A DNA stretch of 64,000 bases from Roseimicrobium sp. ORNL1. Lineage in GTDB: Bacteria; Verrucomicrobiota; Verrucomicrobiia; Verrucomicrobiales; Verrucomicrobiaceae. Positions 28,317 through 36,255 of the stretch are shown piece by piece. How positions within the stretch are numbered: position 1 is the first letter of the stretch; each line of letters begins with the position of its first letter. The notes below the pieces were generated by a model. That model searched no databases. It saw nothing but the letters and a program-made list of their open reading frames with translations, and was not told the DNA's origin. The stretch spans positions 5,332,001 to 5,396,000 of the forward strand of contig NZ_CP049143.1 of the NCBI RefSeq assembly GCF_011044495.1, read 5' to 3'. The position numbers and the translations under genes were made by a program.

Positions 28317-29449
28317 GGTTCTGGATTGGTCGATGTCGGATTGGCAGGCTCCGCCTTGGGGATGTTTTCCACAGGGCCTTCTGCCGGGTTGTGTTTGGGC
28401 TTCCAATCGATCTTGGATGCGCCGCCGAAGTCCCCCGCCAGGATGAAATCAATCGCCCGCTGGGTGACCGCATCGCGGGTCTGGCCTTCGTCACCGGGAA
28501 GCGACTGCCCCTTGCTACGCCGGACGTAGTCATCCAGTTCCGGGTGTTGATCGTGCACCAGGGCGCGTTCGTTGAAACGCGGACGTACCCGGTCATTCAC
28601 ATACGGCAGATGTGACTTTCCCCGGCTCCCCTCAAAGGCGAGACGCTTCTCCTTCTGGCTGCCCACGATCTTGAACAGGGGCTCCAGCCCCACCTTGAAC
28701 CGCGAGGTGCCATCCGGCAGCAGCATCTCCGCGCTGGCGTAGCGGAGGATGGTATTCTCATCCAGCGTCACATCCGAATAGCTCACCGAGGCGCCGCGTG
28801 TCTTTTCGCCGATCAAGAGAGCCCTGCCCTGCCCATGCAGCACCGCAGCCACGGCCTCCGCCGCAGGACCAGTCTCTCCATCGATGAGCACCACCACACG
28901 CTCCGTCCAGATGGGAGCGCTCTTGGAAATGAAGAGCTCGGCGTCATCACTGTGAAGCTGCTTCAACTTGAACATCAGTTCGCCCGAAGGCAGAAAGGTC
29001 TGCAGCACGGCCGCAGCCTCTTCAAAGAGACCCTTGCCACCAGCGCGCAGGTCCAGGATCAAATGCTTTGCCTTCTTTTCCTGGACGCCCTTCAGCGCTG
29101 ACTCAAACAAGGCGCCCTCGCCCTGGGCAAAAGTCTCTGGCCGCAGATACGCCACATCCGGCGCGAGAAATTCCGCATGCACATACGGCACCACCGCCTT
29201 TTCCTCGGACTTGGCCGGCACCAGCTCTGCCCCGAAGTCCAGTCGCTCCAGCAAGCCCTGCAGCGCGGCACGGTTCAGTTCTTCATAACTCAGATCCTCA
29301 CGGCGAATGTAGTCGCGGCGCAGGATCTGGAAGGCGGACTGGATGCTGTTTTGCGGGAGCTTGTCCAGCAGCGGTCTTGACTCCACCGCACCCAGGAGTG
29401 GTGGCAGCGAGAGTATCAGCGTGAACAGGCTAGCCCGAAATGGCAACAT
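28313..29449 (-). CDS. Secreted S41-like protein lacking the catalytic dyad
   Basis: A 378-residue protein from ATG 29449, which starts directly at a signal peptide (MLPFRASLFTLILSLPPLLGA); an upstream in-frame ATG (29512) adds 21 unlikely residues. The core is like tail-specific (S41) proteases: VAYLRPETF, KAKHLILDLRAGGKG, and VVVLIDGETGPAAEAVAAVL...GRALLIGEKTRGA. Aligned with active members (GSASASE ... GEKTFGKG), the nucleophile Ser is Pro and the Lys of FGKG is Ala, so the enzyme is predicted inactive. No PDZ domain is visible. The C-terminal 60 residues are a Pro/Asn/Lys tail. It may bind substrates without cutting. First gene of the IF-1-like/transglutaminase/ATP-grasp run. Confidence 0.8.
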   Translation of the reverse strand: MLPFRASLFTLILSLPPLLGAVESRPLLDKLPQNSIQSAFQILRRDYIRREDLSYEELNRAALQGLLERLDFGAELVPAKSEEKAVVPYVHAEFLAPDVAYLRPETFAQGEGALFESALKGVQEKKAKHLILDLRAGGKGLFEEAAAVLQTFLPSGELMFKLKQLHSDDAELFISKSAPIWTERVVVLIDGETGPAAEAVAAVLHGQGRALLIGEKTRGASVSYSDVTLDENTILRYASAEMLLPDGTSRFKVGLEPLFKIVGSQKEKRLAFEGSRGKSHLPYVNDRVRPRFNERALVHDQHPELDDYVRRSKGQSLPGDEGQTRDAVTQRAIDFILAGDFGGASKIDWKPKHNPAEGPVENIPKAEPANPTSTNPEP

Positions 29450-29592
29450 CCCCGTAGCATACCAATGGAGCGCCCGGACGCCAGCACACTTGTGCAGAAG
29501 ACGCACCGACACCCCCCGCCAGCGGCCAAATGCAACGGATGTTTGCCAAGGACCACCTTGCCAGATGCTTAAGAAATCCGTAGGATACGCCC

Positions 29593-30186
29593 ATGCATCG
29601 GTTGCTTTCCCCCACTCTGCTGTTGCTGGGCATGCTCGCCCTGACCTCCTGCGAAACCGTCGAGCCCGTAAGCCCCGGTCGCCGCCCCGCTCCCCGCGTC
29701 TTGATTCCCAGTGGACTCAGCGCCTCCGAGCGTGAATTGCTGCCCGAGGTGGAAGACGCCCTCGTGGACTCCGGATTCCGCCCTACCTACCGCGCCCCGG
29801 CGGACTACATGCTGGCTTTTGAAGTCGATGACGGTCCAGTGAACGCCGACGTGCATCTGCGCCTGACCCGCCACGGCGAAGAAGTCGCCCACGCCTACGC
29901 CCGCACCGGAGGCCCGGGCATCCTCCTCCACCGTCGGGAATACATTCGCAAGTCCTTCGACAAATCCCTCGATCAGTTCGAGGACCAGATTGAAGGCATC
30001 GCCCGCCGCAGCTGGAGCAGGCAGGACCATCACGACCACGACTACGGCCGTGGCTATGACAACAGCAATGACATCTACGACGACGGTGACAGTCGGTATG
30101 ATGATGCCAACTACGACGACAGCTATCGCTATGATCGCACCCCGCGCCAGTATGGGCGCACAGGTGGGTATGAGCGCGGGTATTGA
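29593..30186 (+). CDS. Lipoprotein with Asp/Tyr-rich tail, unknown function
   Basis: A 197-residue protein with a lipobox (LALTSC, Cys20), so lipid-anchored. Residues about 30-135 are a mixed alpha/beta domain (SASERELLPEVEDALVDSGFRPTYRAPADYMLAFEVDDG) reminiscent of DUF4136-like lipoproteins that assess outer-membrane material; I cannot name it with certainty. Residues about 140-197 are extremely rich in Asp, Tyr, His, Arg and Gly (DHHDHDYGRGYD), which may bind metal or remain disordered. Its stop lies 2 bases before a large inverted repeat. Confidence 0.75.
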   Translation: MHRLLSPTLLLLGMLALTSCETVEPVSPGRRPAPRVLIPSGLSASERELLPEVEDALVDSGFRPTYRAPADYMLAFEVDDGPVNADVHLRLTRHGEEVAHAYARTGGPGILLHRREYIRKSFDKSLDQFEDQIEGIARRSWSRQDHHDHDYGRGYDNSNDIYDDGDSRYDDANYDDSYRYDRTPRQYGRTGGYERGY

Positions 30187-30187
30187 A

Positions 30188-30331
30188 GAAAGTAGTCCGC
30201 CGAGCCTCGGCGGTCATTGTATTGTAGCGGGAGAACATCCCTCGATCCTCGAACCACCGAGAAGTCGTCACTCGCGCAAACCTCGCTCAGTGACATGGTC
30301 CCCACCGCCGAAGGCTCGGCGGACTACTTTC
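30188..30331. repeat. Large inverted repeat between convergent genes (REP-like)
   Basis: A 27-base arm at 30188-30214 (starting GAAAGTAGTCCGCCGAG) is repeated in reverse complement at 30304-30331 with a single one-base length difference. Each arm also contains its own GC-rich palindrome (CCGCCGAG..CTCGGCGG). About 89 bases separate the arms. The right arm includes the thiD stop codon. The structure resembles paired REP/BIME elements that cap convergent genes. Confidence 0.75.
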
Positions 30332-31133
30332 CTATCGTCTGATTCAGCGCCTCCATCGTGCCCCAGCGGTGATGATGGGCGATGGCGTTCGTGACGAATT
30401 CCTTCCCCTGGCGCACGGCGTCCAACATCGACAAGCCATGGCCAAGCCCGGCAGCGATGGCCGCGGAGTACGTGCATCCCGTCCCATGCGTATGCACGCC
30501 CTCAATGCGACGCCCCTCAAGCCAGTGAAGCTCACCGCCGGCGGCCAGCACGTCCGGCACACTATCTCCTGAGAGGTGGCCGCCTTTCAGTAAAACTGCA
30601 CAGCCATGACGCGTACTCAACGCCAGCGCATGATGTTCCATGGATTCCCGCGTGGTAATCTTCTCACCCACGAGGACAGCAGCTTCATCGAGATTGGGTG
30701 TGATAAGAGAAGCGTGAGGAAACAATCTACCCACCAGCGCCTCTTCCGCATCCTCATCCAGCAAGCGCCCACCACTCGTGGCCACCATCACCGGATCCAC
30801 CACCAGCGGCACTTTCTTACTGGAATGCACTGAAGCTTCCCACGCAGACACCACCGCTTCAATCTGCTCCTTGCCACCCAGCATGCCGGTCTTTGCCGCC
30901 GCAATCGGATACGCGTCCATCAGCAGCTTCACCTGCTCATACACCACCTCAGCATCGATGAGCTGGATGCGAGAGACCACGAGCGGCGTCTCCGCCACCA
31001 CCCCGGTCACGGCCGTCATGGCATAGCCTCCCAATGCCGTGATGGTCTTGAGATCCGCCTGAATACCCGCGCCCCCAGAGCAATCCGATCCGGCAATGAT
31101 AAGAATGACAGGTGGGCTGGCAGCAACGCTCAT
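30324..31133 (-). CDS. thiD: Hydroxymethylpyrimidine/phosphomethylpyrimidine kinase
   Basis: A 269-residue ribokinase-fold enzyme phosphorylating HMP and HMP-phosphate for thiamine synthesis. GSDCSGGAGIQADLKTITALGGYAMTA is split here as GSDCSGGAGIQADLKT and ALGGYAMTA (about 14-40) and is the family block. DPVMVATSG (about 115) and the ATP-binding anion hole HTHGTGCTYSAAIAAGLG (about 222-240) complete it. Length is normal. It stands alone with no TPP riboswitch visible upstream. Its last codons and stop lie inside the right arm of the inverted repeat at 30304-30331. Confidence 0.95.
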   Translation of the reverse strand: MSVAASPPVILIIAGSDCSGGAGIQADLKTITALGGYAMTAVTGVVAETPLVVSRIQLIDAEVVYEQVKLLMDAYPIAAAKTGMLGGKEQIEAVVSAWEASVHSSKKVPLVVDPVMVATSGGRLLDEDAEEALVGRLFPHASLITPNLDEAAVLVGEKITTRESMEHHALALSTRHGCAVLLKGGHLSGDSVPDVLAAGGELHWLEGRRIEGVHTHGTGCTYSAAIAAGLGHGLSMLDAVRQGKEFVTNAIAHHHRWGTMEALNQTIGK

Positions 31134-31242
31134 GGCAAAGGATTACCCCTCCGCACTGAAGGCCCGGACTCAAGGGAAAAGTAATCTTCCATCAAGGTTC
31201 GTGCCATGACACGAACGATCAAGATGCTGTGACGCGCAGCGT

Positions 31243-31424
31243 CCTTGGACTGCGTGCAGCCCTGCTGCCGCTTTCCTCAAGTGCAGCCTGCTGCACGCTT
31301 CACCGCGACGAAGTCGCCAAGTATTCTGGACGTTTCACCCTGCGAGCGAGTATCACCATCGCCGCAGTCCCGCGAAGCGGGACGGACTCTGGAAGACGGC
31401 AGCAGGGCTGCGCGCAGTCCAAGG
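31243..31424. repeat. Large inverted repeat with internal stem-loops
   Basis: A 28-base arm (31243-31270, starting CCTTGGACTGCG and ending CCCTGCTGCCG) returns as its reverse complement at 31397-31424 with one mismatch. The 126-base interior folds further: TGCAGCC/GGCTGCA-like, GCGAC..GTCGC (about 31304-31316) and GTCCCGCGAAGCGGGAC (about 31368). No open frame of note is present. It fills much of the 441-base gene-free gap 31134-31574 and looks like a non-coding REP-type or MITE-like element. Confidence 0.7.
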
Positions 31425-31574
31425 CCTTCGGCACCACTTCCGTATCCTTCACCTGACGTTCATACGCAAAGCGGGACCAAGGTCAGGGAGCCTTGGGCTG
31501 GACTCCCAAAGCCCCTCAGGCTGCAACTTCGAAGGGACTCTTCATCCTGCACATGCTCCCCTAAAGGAACGAAG

Positions 31575-32639
31575 TCACGCAATCGTGATCTCCTTGCACA
31601 GGTACACATCCTGGATCCGCTGCAGCAGCTCTGCCCCTTCCTTCATGGGACGCTGGAAAGCCTTGCGACCTGAAATGAGCCCCGAGCCACCCGCGCGCTT
31701 GTTGATCACGGCAGTGTACACCGCATCCTCAAAATCCTTCTTCCCGGAGGCGCCGCCGCTGTTGATCAATCCCGCGCGACCCAGATAGCAATTCGCCACC
31801 TGATAGCGGCACAAATCGATGGGATGGTCACTGGAGAGATCAGAGTAGATGCGTTTGTCCAGTTTCCCATAGCTGGAGCCACCGGTGTTCAAGGCCAGGA
31901 AGCCCCCGTTATTCTCCGGTAGCTTCTGTTTGATGATGTCCGCTTGAAGCGTGCAACCGAGATGATTCGCCTGACCGGTGAGATCCGCAGCCACGTGATA
32001 GTCCTTGTCCTTCTTGAACTCCGGATTGCGCAGATAACACCAGAGCACCGTCGCCATGCCCAGCTCATGCGCACGTGAGAAGGCTTGGGCAATCTCCACA
32101 ATCTCACGCCCGGCATCATCGGATCCAAAGTAGATGGTCGCACCCACCGCCGCCGCGCCCATCTCATACGCGCGCTCCACCGTCCCAAACGGAATCTCCT
32201 TGAACACATTCGGATAGGTGAGCAGTTCGTTGTGATTCAGCTTCACCAGGAAAGGAATCTTGTGCGCGTATTTGCGCGACACCATGCCCAGAACACCGAA
32301 CGTCGATGCCACCGCATTGCAGCCACCCTCGATGGCCAGCTTCACGATATTCTCCGGATCGAAGTACTCCGGATTCGGCGCAAAGCTCGCGCCCGCGGAG
32401 TGCTCCACTCCCTGGTCCACCGGAAGAATTGAGAGGTATCCAGTTCCAGCGAGTCTCCCCGTGTTGTACATCCAGTTGAGGTTGTTCAGCACCCTCTGGT
32501 TGCGATCGCTGGGAGCGAAGATGCGGTCCACCCAATCTGGTCCAGGAAGATGCAGTATCTCCTTGGAGATCGTCTTGCACTCGTGCTTCAAGAGGGAGTC
32601 GGCCTTGTCGCCGAGCAAAGAAAGAATTTGGTCGAGCAT
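31575..32639 (-). CDS. fbaB: Class I fructose-bisphosphate aldolase (FbaB/DhnA type)
   Basis: A 354-residue glycolytic/gluconeogenic aldolase that cleaves fructose-1,6-bisphosphate through a Schiff-base lysine. Long stretches match the E. coli FbaB type: [70 protein letters not shown] (Schiff-base lysine region), [19 protein letters not shown] and [18 protein letters not shown]. Length agrees with that family (about 350). It is transcribed alone on the minus strand. Confidence 0.95.
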   Translation of the reverse strand: MLDQILSLLGDKADSLLKHECKTISKEILHLPGPDWVDRIFAPSDRNQRVLNNLNWMYNTGRLAGTGYLSILPVDQGVEHSAGASFAPNPEYFDPENIVKLAIEGGCNAVASTFGVLGMVSRKYAHKIPFLVKLNHNELLTYPNVFKEIPFGTVERAYEMGAAAVGATIYFGSDDAGREIVEIAQAFSRAHELGMATVLWCYLRNPEFKKDKDYHVAADLTGQANHLGCTLQADIIKQKLPENNGGFLALNTGGSSYGKLDKRIYSDLSSDHPIDLCRYQVANCYLGRAGLINSGGASGKKDFEDAVYTAVINKRAGGSGLISGRKAFQRPMKEGAELLQRIQDVYLCKEITIA

Positions 32640-33045
32640 GGCAGGATATGGTTCTCCCGCATTGCACTCCTGATCATGAACGGAGTCCAGTTCAAAGTAG
32701 GTTGCACTATCGACACCATTTTGTTGCTCTGCCTTGCGAAACTTTAAACACCTCTGAAGAAAGCTGCAATTTCAAGAGTTCACCGGAGCCGGAAAGACGC
32801 GAAAGTCGCCATTTTTAGATACCATACCCCTCCGGAATCTGGGATAATGACCACGATTCGTTAGATTAACTTTCCTTCATAACCGCCATCTGGCACAACG
32901 TTCACGCGTTCGCATTCCATCCAACGCAAGAACTCCCGACTGAAGCGCTGACCTTCGGCAATTGCCCCCTCAACACTCGTTGCGGCTCATCATGGCCAGC
33001 TCATTCGCTGGCGGCTCTAAAACACATCCGAGCAAAGTATCGTAT
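32640..33045. other. Gene-free intergenic region
   Basis: This 406-base stretch separates the divergent aldolase and GlsB-like genes. It is visibly more AT-rich than its surroundings in its centre (about 32740-32890). No convincing open frame, RNA gene or strong repeat was seen. It must carry the promoters of both genes, but no -35/-10 pair could be assigned with confidence. Confidence 0.5.
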
Positions 33046-33309
33046 ATGAACATCCTTTATTGGATCCTCCTCGGCCTTATTGCCGGAGCGCTGGCCAAGC
33101 TCATCATGCCGGGAAAAGATCCCGGCGGCATCATTATCACCATTCTCATTGGGATCGCCGGTGCCCTCATCGGTGGCTACCTTGGGAGATTCATGGGATT
33201 GGGCGCAGTCCGGTCCTTCAACCTCGATGGCATCTTCACTGCGACGATCGGCTCCGTCATCCTGCTGATCCTCTATCGCCTCGTGTCCACAAGGATGAAA
33301 AAAGCATAG
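33046..33309 (+). CDS. GlsB/YeaQ/YmgE family stress-response membrane protein
   Basis: An 87-residue, three-helix glycine-zipper membrane protein: helix one WILLGLIAGALAKLIMPG, helix two GGIIITILIGIAGALIGGYLG, helix three FTATIGSVILLILYRLV. The order, the MPGKDPGG loop and the length match the transglycosylase-associated GlsB family, usually induced by envelope or stationary-phase stress. ATG 33046 begins at the first helix; the frame extends upstream to 32962 but that part is not membrane-like. It is 12 bases from the YidB-like gene, so they likely form an operon. Confidence 0.9.
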   Translation: MNILYWILLGLIAGALAKLIMPGKDPGGIIITILIGIAGALIGGYLGRFMGLGAVRSFNLDGIFTATIGSVILLILYRLVSTRMKKA

Positions 33310-33321
33310 CTCTACTACATC

Positions 33322-33771
33322 ATGGGAATGATCGATACCCTCCTCGAAACCCTCACCGGTAAAAAAGAGGACAATGCAGCAGTAGCAGCAGGCGGACAGG
33401 ATCCGCTTGCCGCAGCGCTCAGCAGCTTGCTGGCGAAAAATGGTGGCCTCCAGGGCCTGATGAGCAAGTTCTCTCAAGGGGGACTTGGTGAAGTTTTCTC
33501 CTCATGGGTCGGCATGGGAGAGAACCAGTCTGTCAAAGCCTCGCAGATAGAAGACGTGCTCGGTTCCGAACAGGTAAAAGGTCTCGCTTCCCAATTGGGA
33601 GTCGACCCATCCAAAGCCTCGGGATTCCTCGCCAGCTATCTGCCGCAGATCGTCGACAAACTGACGCCTGCAGGAAAACTCGACAAAGGACAAAATGAGC
33701 AACAGCAGGGGCTGGACGACCTGCTCCCCTCTCTGCTCAGCAACCTTATGGGCGGCAAGCCACCGGTCTGA
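33322..33771 (+). CDS. YidB-like DUF937 protein
   Basis: A 149-residue protein with a Gly/Leu-rich N-terminal half (LAAALSSLLAKNGGLQGLMSKF) and a helical C-terminal half (SQIEDVLGSEQVKGLASQLGVD, LASYLPQIVDKLTPAGKL, LLPSLLSNLMGG). This is the DUF937/YidB arrangement. Function is unknown; members are cytoplasmic or envelope-associated and often lie near stress genes, as here. It directly follows the GlsB-like gene. Confidence 0.88.
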   Translation: MGMIDTLLETLTGKKEDNAAVAAGGQDPLAAALSSLLAKNGGLQGLMSKFSQGGLGEVFSSWVGMGENQSVKASQIEDVLGSEQVKGLASQLGVDPSKASGFLASYLPQIVDKLTPAGKLDKGQNEQQQGLDDLLPSLLSNLMGGKPPV

Positions 33772-33795
33772 CAACCCCGCTCCGCAAAGCCCCAG

Positions 33796-33816
33796 GCTGC
33801 CGGCGAGTCCGGCAGC
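33796..33816 (+). terminator. GC-rich hairpin after the YidB-like gene
   Basis: GCTGCCGG pairs perfectly with CCGGCAGC around a 5-base loop, 24 bases after the stop. No T-run follows, so this may be a transcript-stabilising hairpin rather than a full terminator. Confidence 0.35.
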
Positions 33817-33827
33817 TTGGACCGGCA

Positions 33828-33903
33828 GGTAAAATTCATTTTACCCAGAAACTCCCGCCACGTGAACACCCCCACTGGCGCAGTGTCTCATCTTGGGTAA
33901 AAT
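33828..33903 (+). promoter_or_regulatory. Palindrome GGTAAAAT-TC-ATTTTACC and a third half-site before apaG
   Basis: A perfect 8-base palindrome occupies 33828-33845. The half-site GGTAAAAT recurs at 33896-33903, 8 bases before the apaG start codon. Two sites spaced about 60 bases apart are compatible with a repressor or activator operator. The regulator is unknown. Confidence 0.35.
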
Positions 33904-33911
33904 CCCCCCTC

Positions 33912-34295
33912 ATGCCCCTACAATTTGAACAGCTCCCCGGACTCTCCGTCTCGGTGGACCAGGTGCTCTATCTGCCGCATCTCCAGGTGCCGCCGGAGAA
34001 GCCGCATCCCTTTGCCTATTACCTCTCGATCCACAATCATTCGGACGAGACCGTGACCATCGTCGGACGCAAATGGATCGTCACCGACGAGGGCGGCGAG
34101 ACTCTCGTGGTGGAAGGTGATGGCGTCGTGGGCGAGAAGCCCCGCCTCGAGCCCGGCCAGACATTTAGCTACAACAGCTACCACGTGATTGCCGAGCCCA
34201 GCATCGCCACCGGCACCTTCTTTGGAAAGACCTCCAATGGCAAAGCGGTGTACGTGCGCGTCCCGGACTTCCGGCTCGAGCTGCCCCTGGTATAA
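33912..34295 (+). CDS. apaG: ApaG domain protein
   Basis: A 127-residue single-domain protein with the immunoglobulin-like ApaG fold: FAYYLSIHNHSDETVTIVGRKWIVTDEGGE, split as YYLSIHNHSDETVTI and GRKWIVTDEGGE, followed by VVGEKPRLEPGQTFSYNSY, and the C-terminal VRVPDFRLELPL. ApaG proteins are linked genetically to Ap4A metabolism and cation efflux in enterobacteria; the biochemical role is unclear. The length is standard. Confidence 0.93.
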   Translation: MPLQFEQLPGLSVSVDQVLYLPHLQVPPEKPHPFAYYLSIHNHSDETVTIVGRKWIVTDEGGETLVVEGDGVVGEKPRLEPGQTFSYNSYHVIAEPSIATGTFFGKTSNGKAVYVRVPDFRLELPLV

Positions 34296-34306
34296 AAGAG
34301 GATGAT

Positions 34307-34330
34307 GTGGTGTGATACGATTCACACCAC
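34307..34330. terminator. Hairpin between convergent apaG and cyclo-ligase genes
   Basis: GTGGTGTGA and TCACACCAC pair perfectly around TACGAT, 11 bases after the apaG stop and 60 bases beyond the end of the convergent gene. No T-run is present on either side, so it is only a weak terminator candidate. Confidence 0.3.
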
Positions 34331-34390
34331 CTCGCATCGCACCGTGTCCTGACCACGCCGCGCAACCCAATGCACGGCGGCCATTCTGCG

Positions 34391-34990
34391 TCAGTGTGAC
34401 AGTTCCATCCACCCCTGCTCCGTCACGATGGCCTGCACACGGCGATCATGTCCCTCCGCAGGCACAGCGGGCAGCACTTGCATGTGGAAGCAGACGCCAA
34501 TGCGTACGCAAATGTCCTGCATCTTTTCAAGGGCGCGATCATAGTGCCCTTTGCCACGGCCGAGGCGGGTGCCATCCACCGAAGAAAAAGCCACCCCGGG
34601 CACCAATGCCACGGACACGTCTTCGAGCTTGAGCCGGTTTCGCGCATTTCGCCACGGCTCCAGGACACCGAGTACGCCAGGCACCAGATCCTGCTCATCC
34701 TCAATGAGGTAGGGGGTCATGACCTCCCCCTCAATGGCAAAAAACGCCGTGCGCATACCCATCCCCTGCAACCACGAAAGGAGTGGCAGGAGATTCGGCT
34801 CTGAAGCCATGCCTCCGAACAACGTCACCACACCACCCGGCCGCACCCAATCAGGGCGCTGCTGCAAATGGCTAAGCACGGATTCAGACCACGCCGCGCG
34901 TTCCTCAAGTGAACTGGCACGCATCCTCTCGCGGATCAGCTTCCTTAATCCGCTTTTGCTCTCCACTGGTTGAGTTTCTGAAGTCGTCAT
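34391..34990 (-). CDS. 5-formyltetrahydrofolate cyclo-ligase
   Basis: A 199-residue enzyme turning 5-formyl-THF into 5,10-methenyl-THF with ATP. The N-terminal helix has LRKLIRERM. The core has VTLFGGMASEPNLLPLL, the substrate region EGEVMTPYLI, and the ATP/phosphate motif GTRLGRGKGHYDRAL (about 143-157), with LVPGVAF before it. The length (about 200) is normal. Another folate gene, dihydrofolate reductase, lies 1.3 kb away but on the other strand. Confidence 0.92.
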   Translation of the reverse strand: MTTSETQPVESKSGLRKLIRERMRASSLEERAAWSESVLSHLQQRPDWVRPGGVVTLFGGMASEPNLLPLLSWLQGMGMRTAFFAIEGEVMTPYLIEDEQDLVPGVLGVLEPWRNARNRLKLEDVSVALVPGVAFSSVDGTRLGRGKGHYDRALEKMQDICVRIGVCFHMQVLPAVPAEGHDRRVQAIVTEQGWMELSH

Positions 34991-35103
34991 CGCTCGAGAA
35001 AAGGAAGATTTCGAGACCTGAAATGATTGTTGTCATCCTGAACCAGAAAACCTAGACTTTCCAACACCTTCGGCACTTTTCCTGCCCTCAGCCCCTGCTG
35101 GAA

Positions 35104-36102
35104 ATGCTTCACGACCTCAATTTCCGATCCTTCAGCCAGAAAGCGCGTGCGCGGCGCCAGAGCCAGACGGCTCAAGGCTCCTCTACCGCCAGCGCCAACG
35201 GGCACAACACCAACAAGGTGGGTCTGCTGCCCAGCAAGGGCTGGCGGGAGCGCAACCTGAAGTTCTTCAGCGACGTGCTCATCCCCCACTTGCTGGCTCC
35301 ACGACAGGCCGGCGGAGAGTTTTCCTTCCGCGCAGACCTTGAGAATCACGAAACCGGTGTGACCTGGCTGGGTCACGCCGGTTTTCTTTTGCAAGTAGGT
35401 GGCAAAAATATCCTCGTGGATCCGGTGTGGGCGCTCTGGCTGGGGCCCATCAAACGCGTCAGTCACCCCAGCCTGGTGGCGCGCAGCCTCCCATACATCG
35501 ATCTCGTGCTCATCACGCACGCGCATTTCGACCACCTTCATCTCCCCAGTTTACGTTCCATCGCCGCCGGTCAGCCGATCATTGTTCCAGAAGGTGTCGG
35601 CAGCATTGTGAAAAATTGCGCCTTCAGTAGGGTGATTGAGATGCACTACTGGCAGACGCTGCGCGTGGACACGCTCGACATCACCTTCACGCCCACCAAA
35701 CACTGGGGCGCGCGCTTCATCCACGACACCTACCGCAAGTTCGGCGGGTACCTCATCACGGAGCGCAGGAGCGGACACACCATCTTCCACTGTGGAGACA
35801 GTTCTCTCTTCGATGGCTTCCAGGACATCGCGAAGCGTTCACCCATCGACATCGCGCTCATGCCCATCGGCGCGTATGAACCGCCCAGCGGCCGCCCGGT
35901 GCACATGAACCCCGAAGAGGCCCTCGTAGCGGCAGACATGCTCTCTGCACGCCATATTGTGCCCATGCACTACGGCACCTTCCCCATCAGCGGTGAGCCC
36001 ATCCACGAGCCAGTGCAGCGTTTCCGCACCAAGGCCGATGCCAGCCTCGATCACACCGTGCACGTACTGAACGAGGGACGGTCGCGCGTGTTTGGGAGGT
36101 GA
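35104..36102 (+). CDS. Metallo-beta-lactamase-fold hydrolase (NAPE-PLD/UlaG-like)
   Basis: A 332-residue metal-dependent hydrolase. The zinc motif is H139-A-H141-F-D143-H144. TWLGHAGFLLQVGGKNILVDPVW (given in parts: TWLGHAGFLLQ, NILVDPVW) is the NAPE-PLD-like entry. TPTKHWGARF (about 200), FHCGDSS with a metal Asp (about 225), and MHYGTFPI (about 290) follow the family order. The natural substrate of bacterial members is not established; N-acylethanolamine phospholipids are one option. The first 75 residues are an additional Arg/Ser-rich segment. An antisense open frame (34987-35541) was judged a shadow. Confidence 0.9.
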   Translation: MLHDLNFRSFSQKARARRQSQTAQGSSTASANGHNTNKVGLLPSKGWRERNLKFFSDVLIPHLLAPRQAGGEFSFRADLENHETGVTWLGHAGFLLQVGGKNILVDPVWALWLGPIKRVSHPSLVARSLPYIDLVLITHAHFDHLHLPSLRSIAAGQPIIVPEGVGSIVKNCAFSRVIEMHYWQTLRVDTLDITFTPTKHWGARFIHDTYRKFGGYLITERRSGHTIFHCGDSSLFDGFQDIAKRSPIDIALMPIGAYEPPSGRPVHMNPEEALVAADMLSARHIVPMHYGTFPISGEPIHEPVQRFRTKADASLDHTVHVLNEGRSRVFGR

Positions 36103-36107
36103 CCAGA

Positions 36108-36251
36108 AGTTGATGGAGTATGGTTGATAGTTGATAGCCTGAAAAATTTCGGGCGGAGATCGCGACTGCGATTAATGCGATGACTCGTTCGCGCTTCAGA
36201 ATCCGCGCGAGCACTCTCAGGCTATCAACTATCAACCAAAAACCATCAACT
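36108..36251. repeat. Large inverted repeat abutting the dihydrofolate reductase start
   Basis: A perfect 21-base arm, 36122-36142 (GGTTGATAGTTGATAGCCTG plus A), is repeated in reverse complement at 36217-36237. Outside it, AGTTGATGG (36108-36116) pairs with CCATCAACT (36243-36251). The arms contain the tandem GTTGATA. The loop is about 74 bases with GC-rich short palindromes. It begins 6 bases after the hydrolase stop and ends 5 bases before the next ATG, so it is fully in the 5' leader of the dihydrofolate reductase gene. Confidence 0.8.
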
Positions 36252-36255
36252 CCCG

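Noticed and set aside
30324-31240. TPP riboswitch upstream of thiD
   Set aside because: No thi-box signature was seen in the leader on the minus strand.
31134-31574. Possible structured RNA gene such as RNase P or tmRNA
   Set aside because: Long inverted repeat but none of the conserved sequence blocks of these RNAs; treated as a repeat element.
34987-35541. 184-residue minus-strand frame overlapping the MBL-fold gene
   Set aside because: It overlaps the sense gene whose zinc motif and family blocks are intact; the product looks random.
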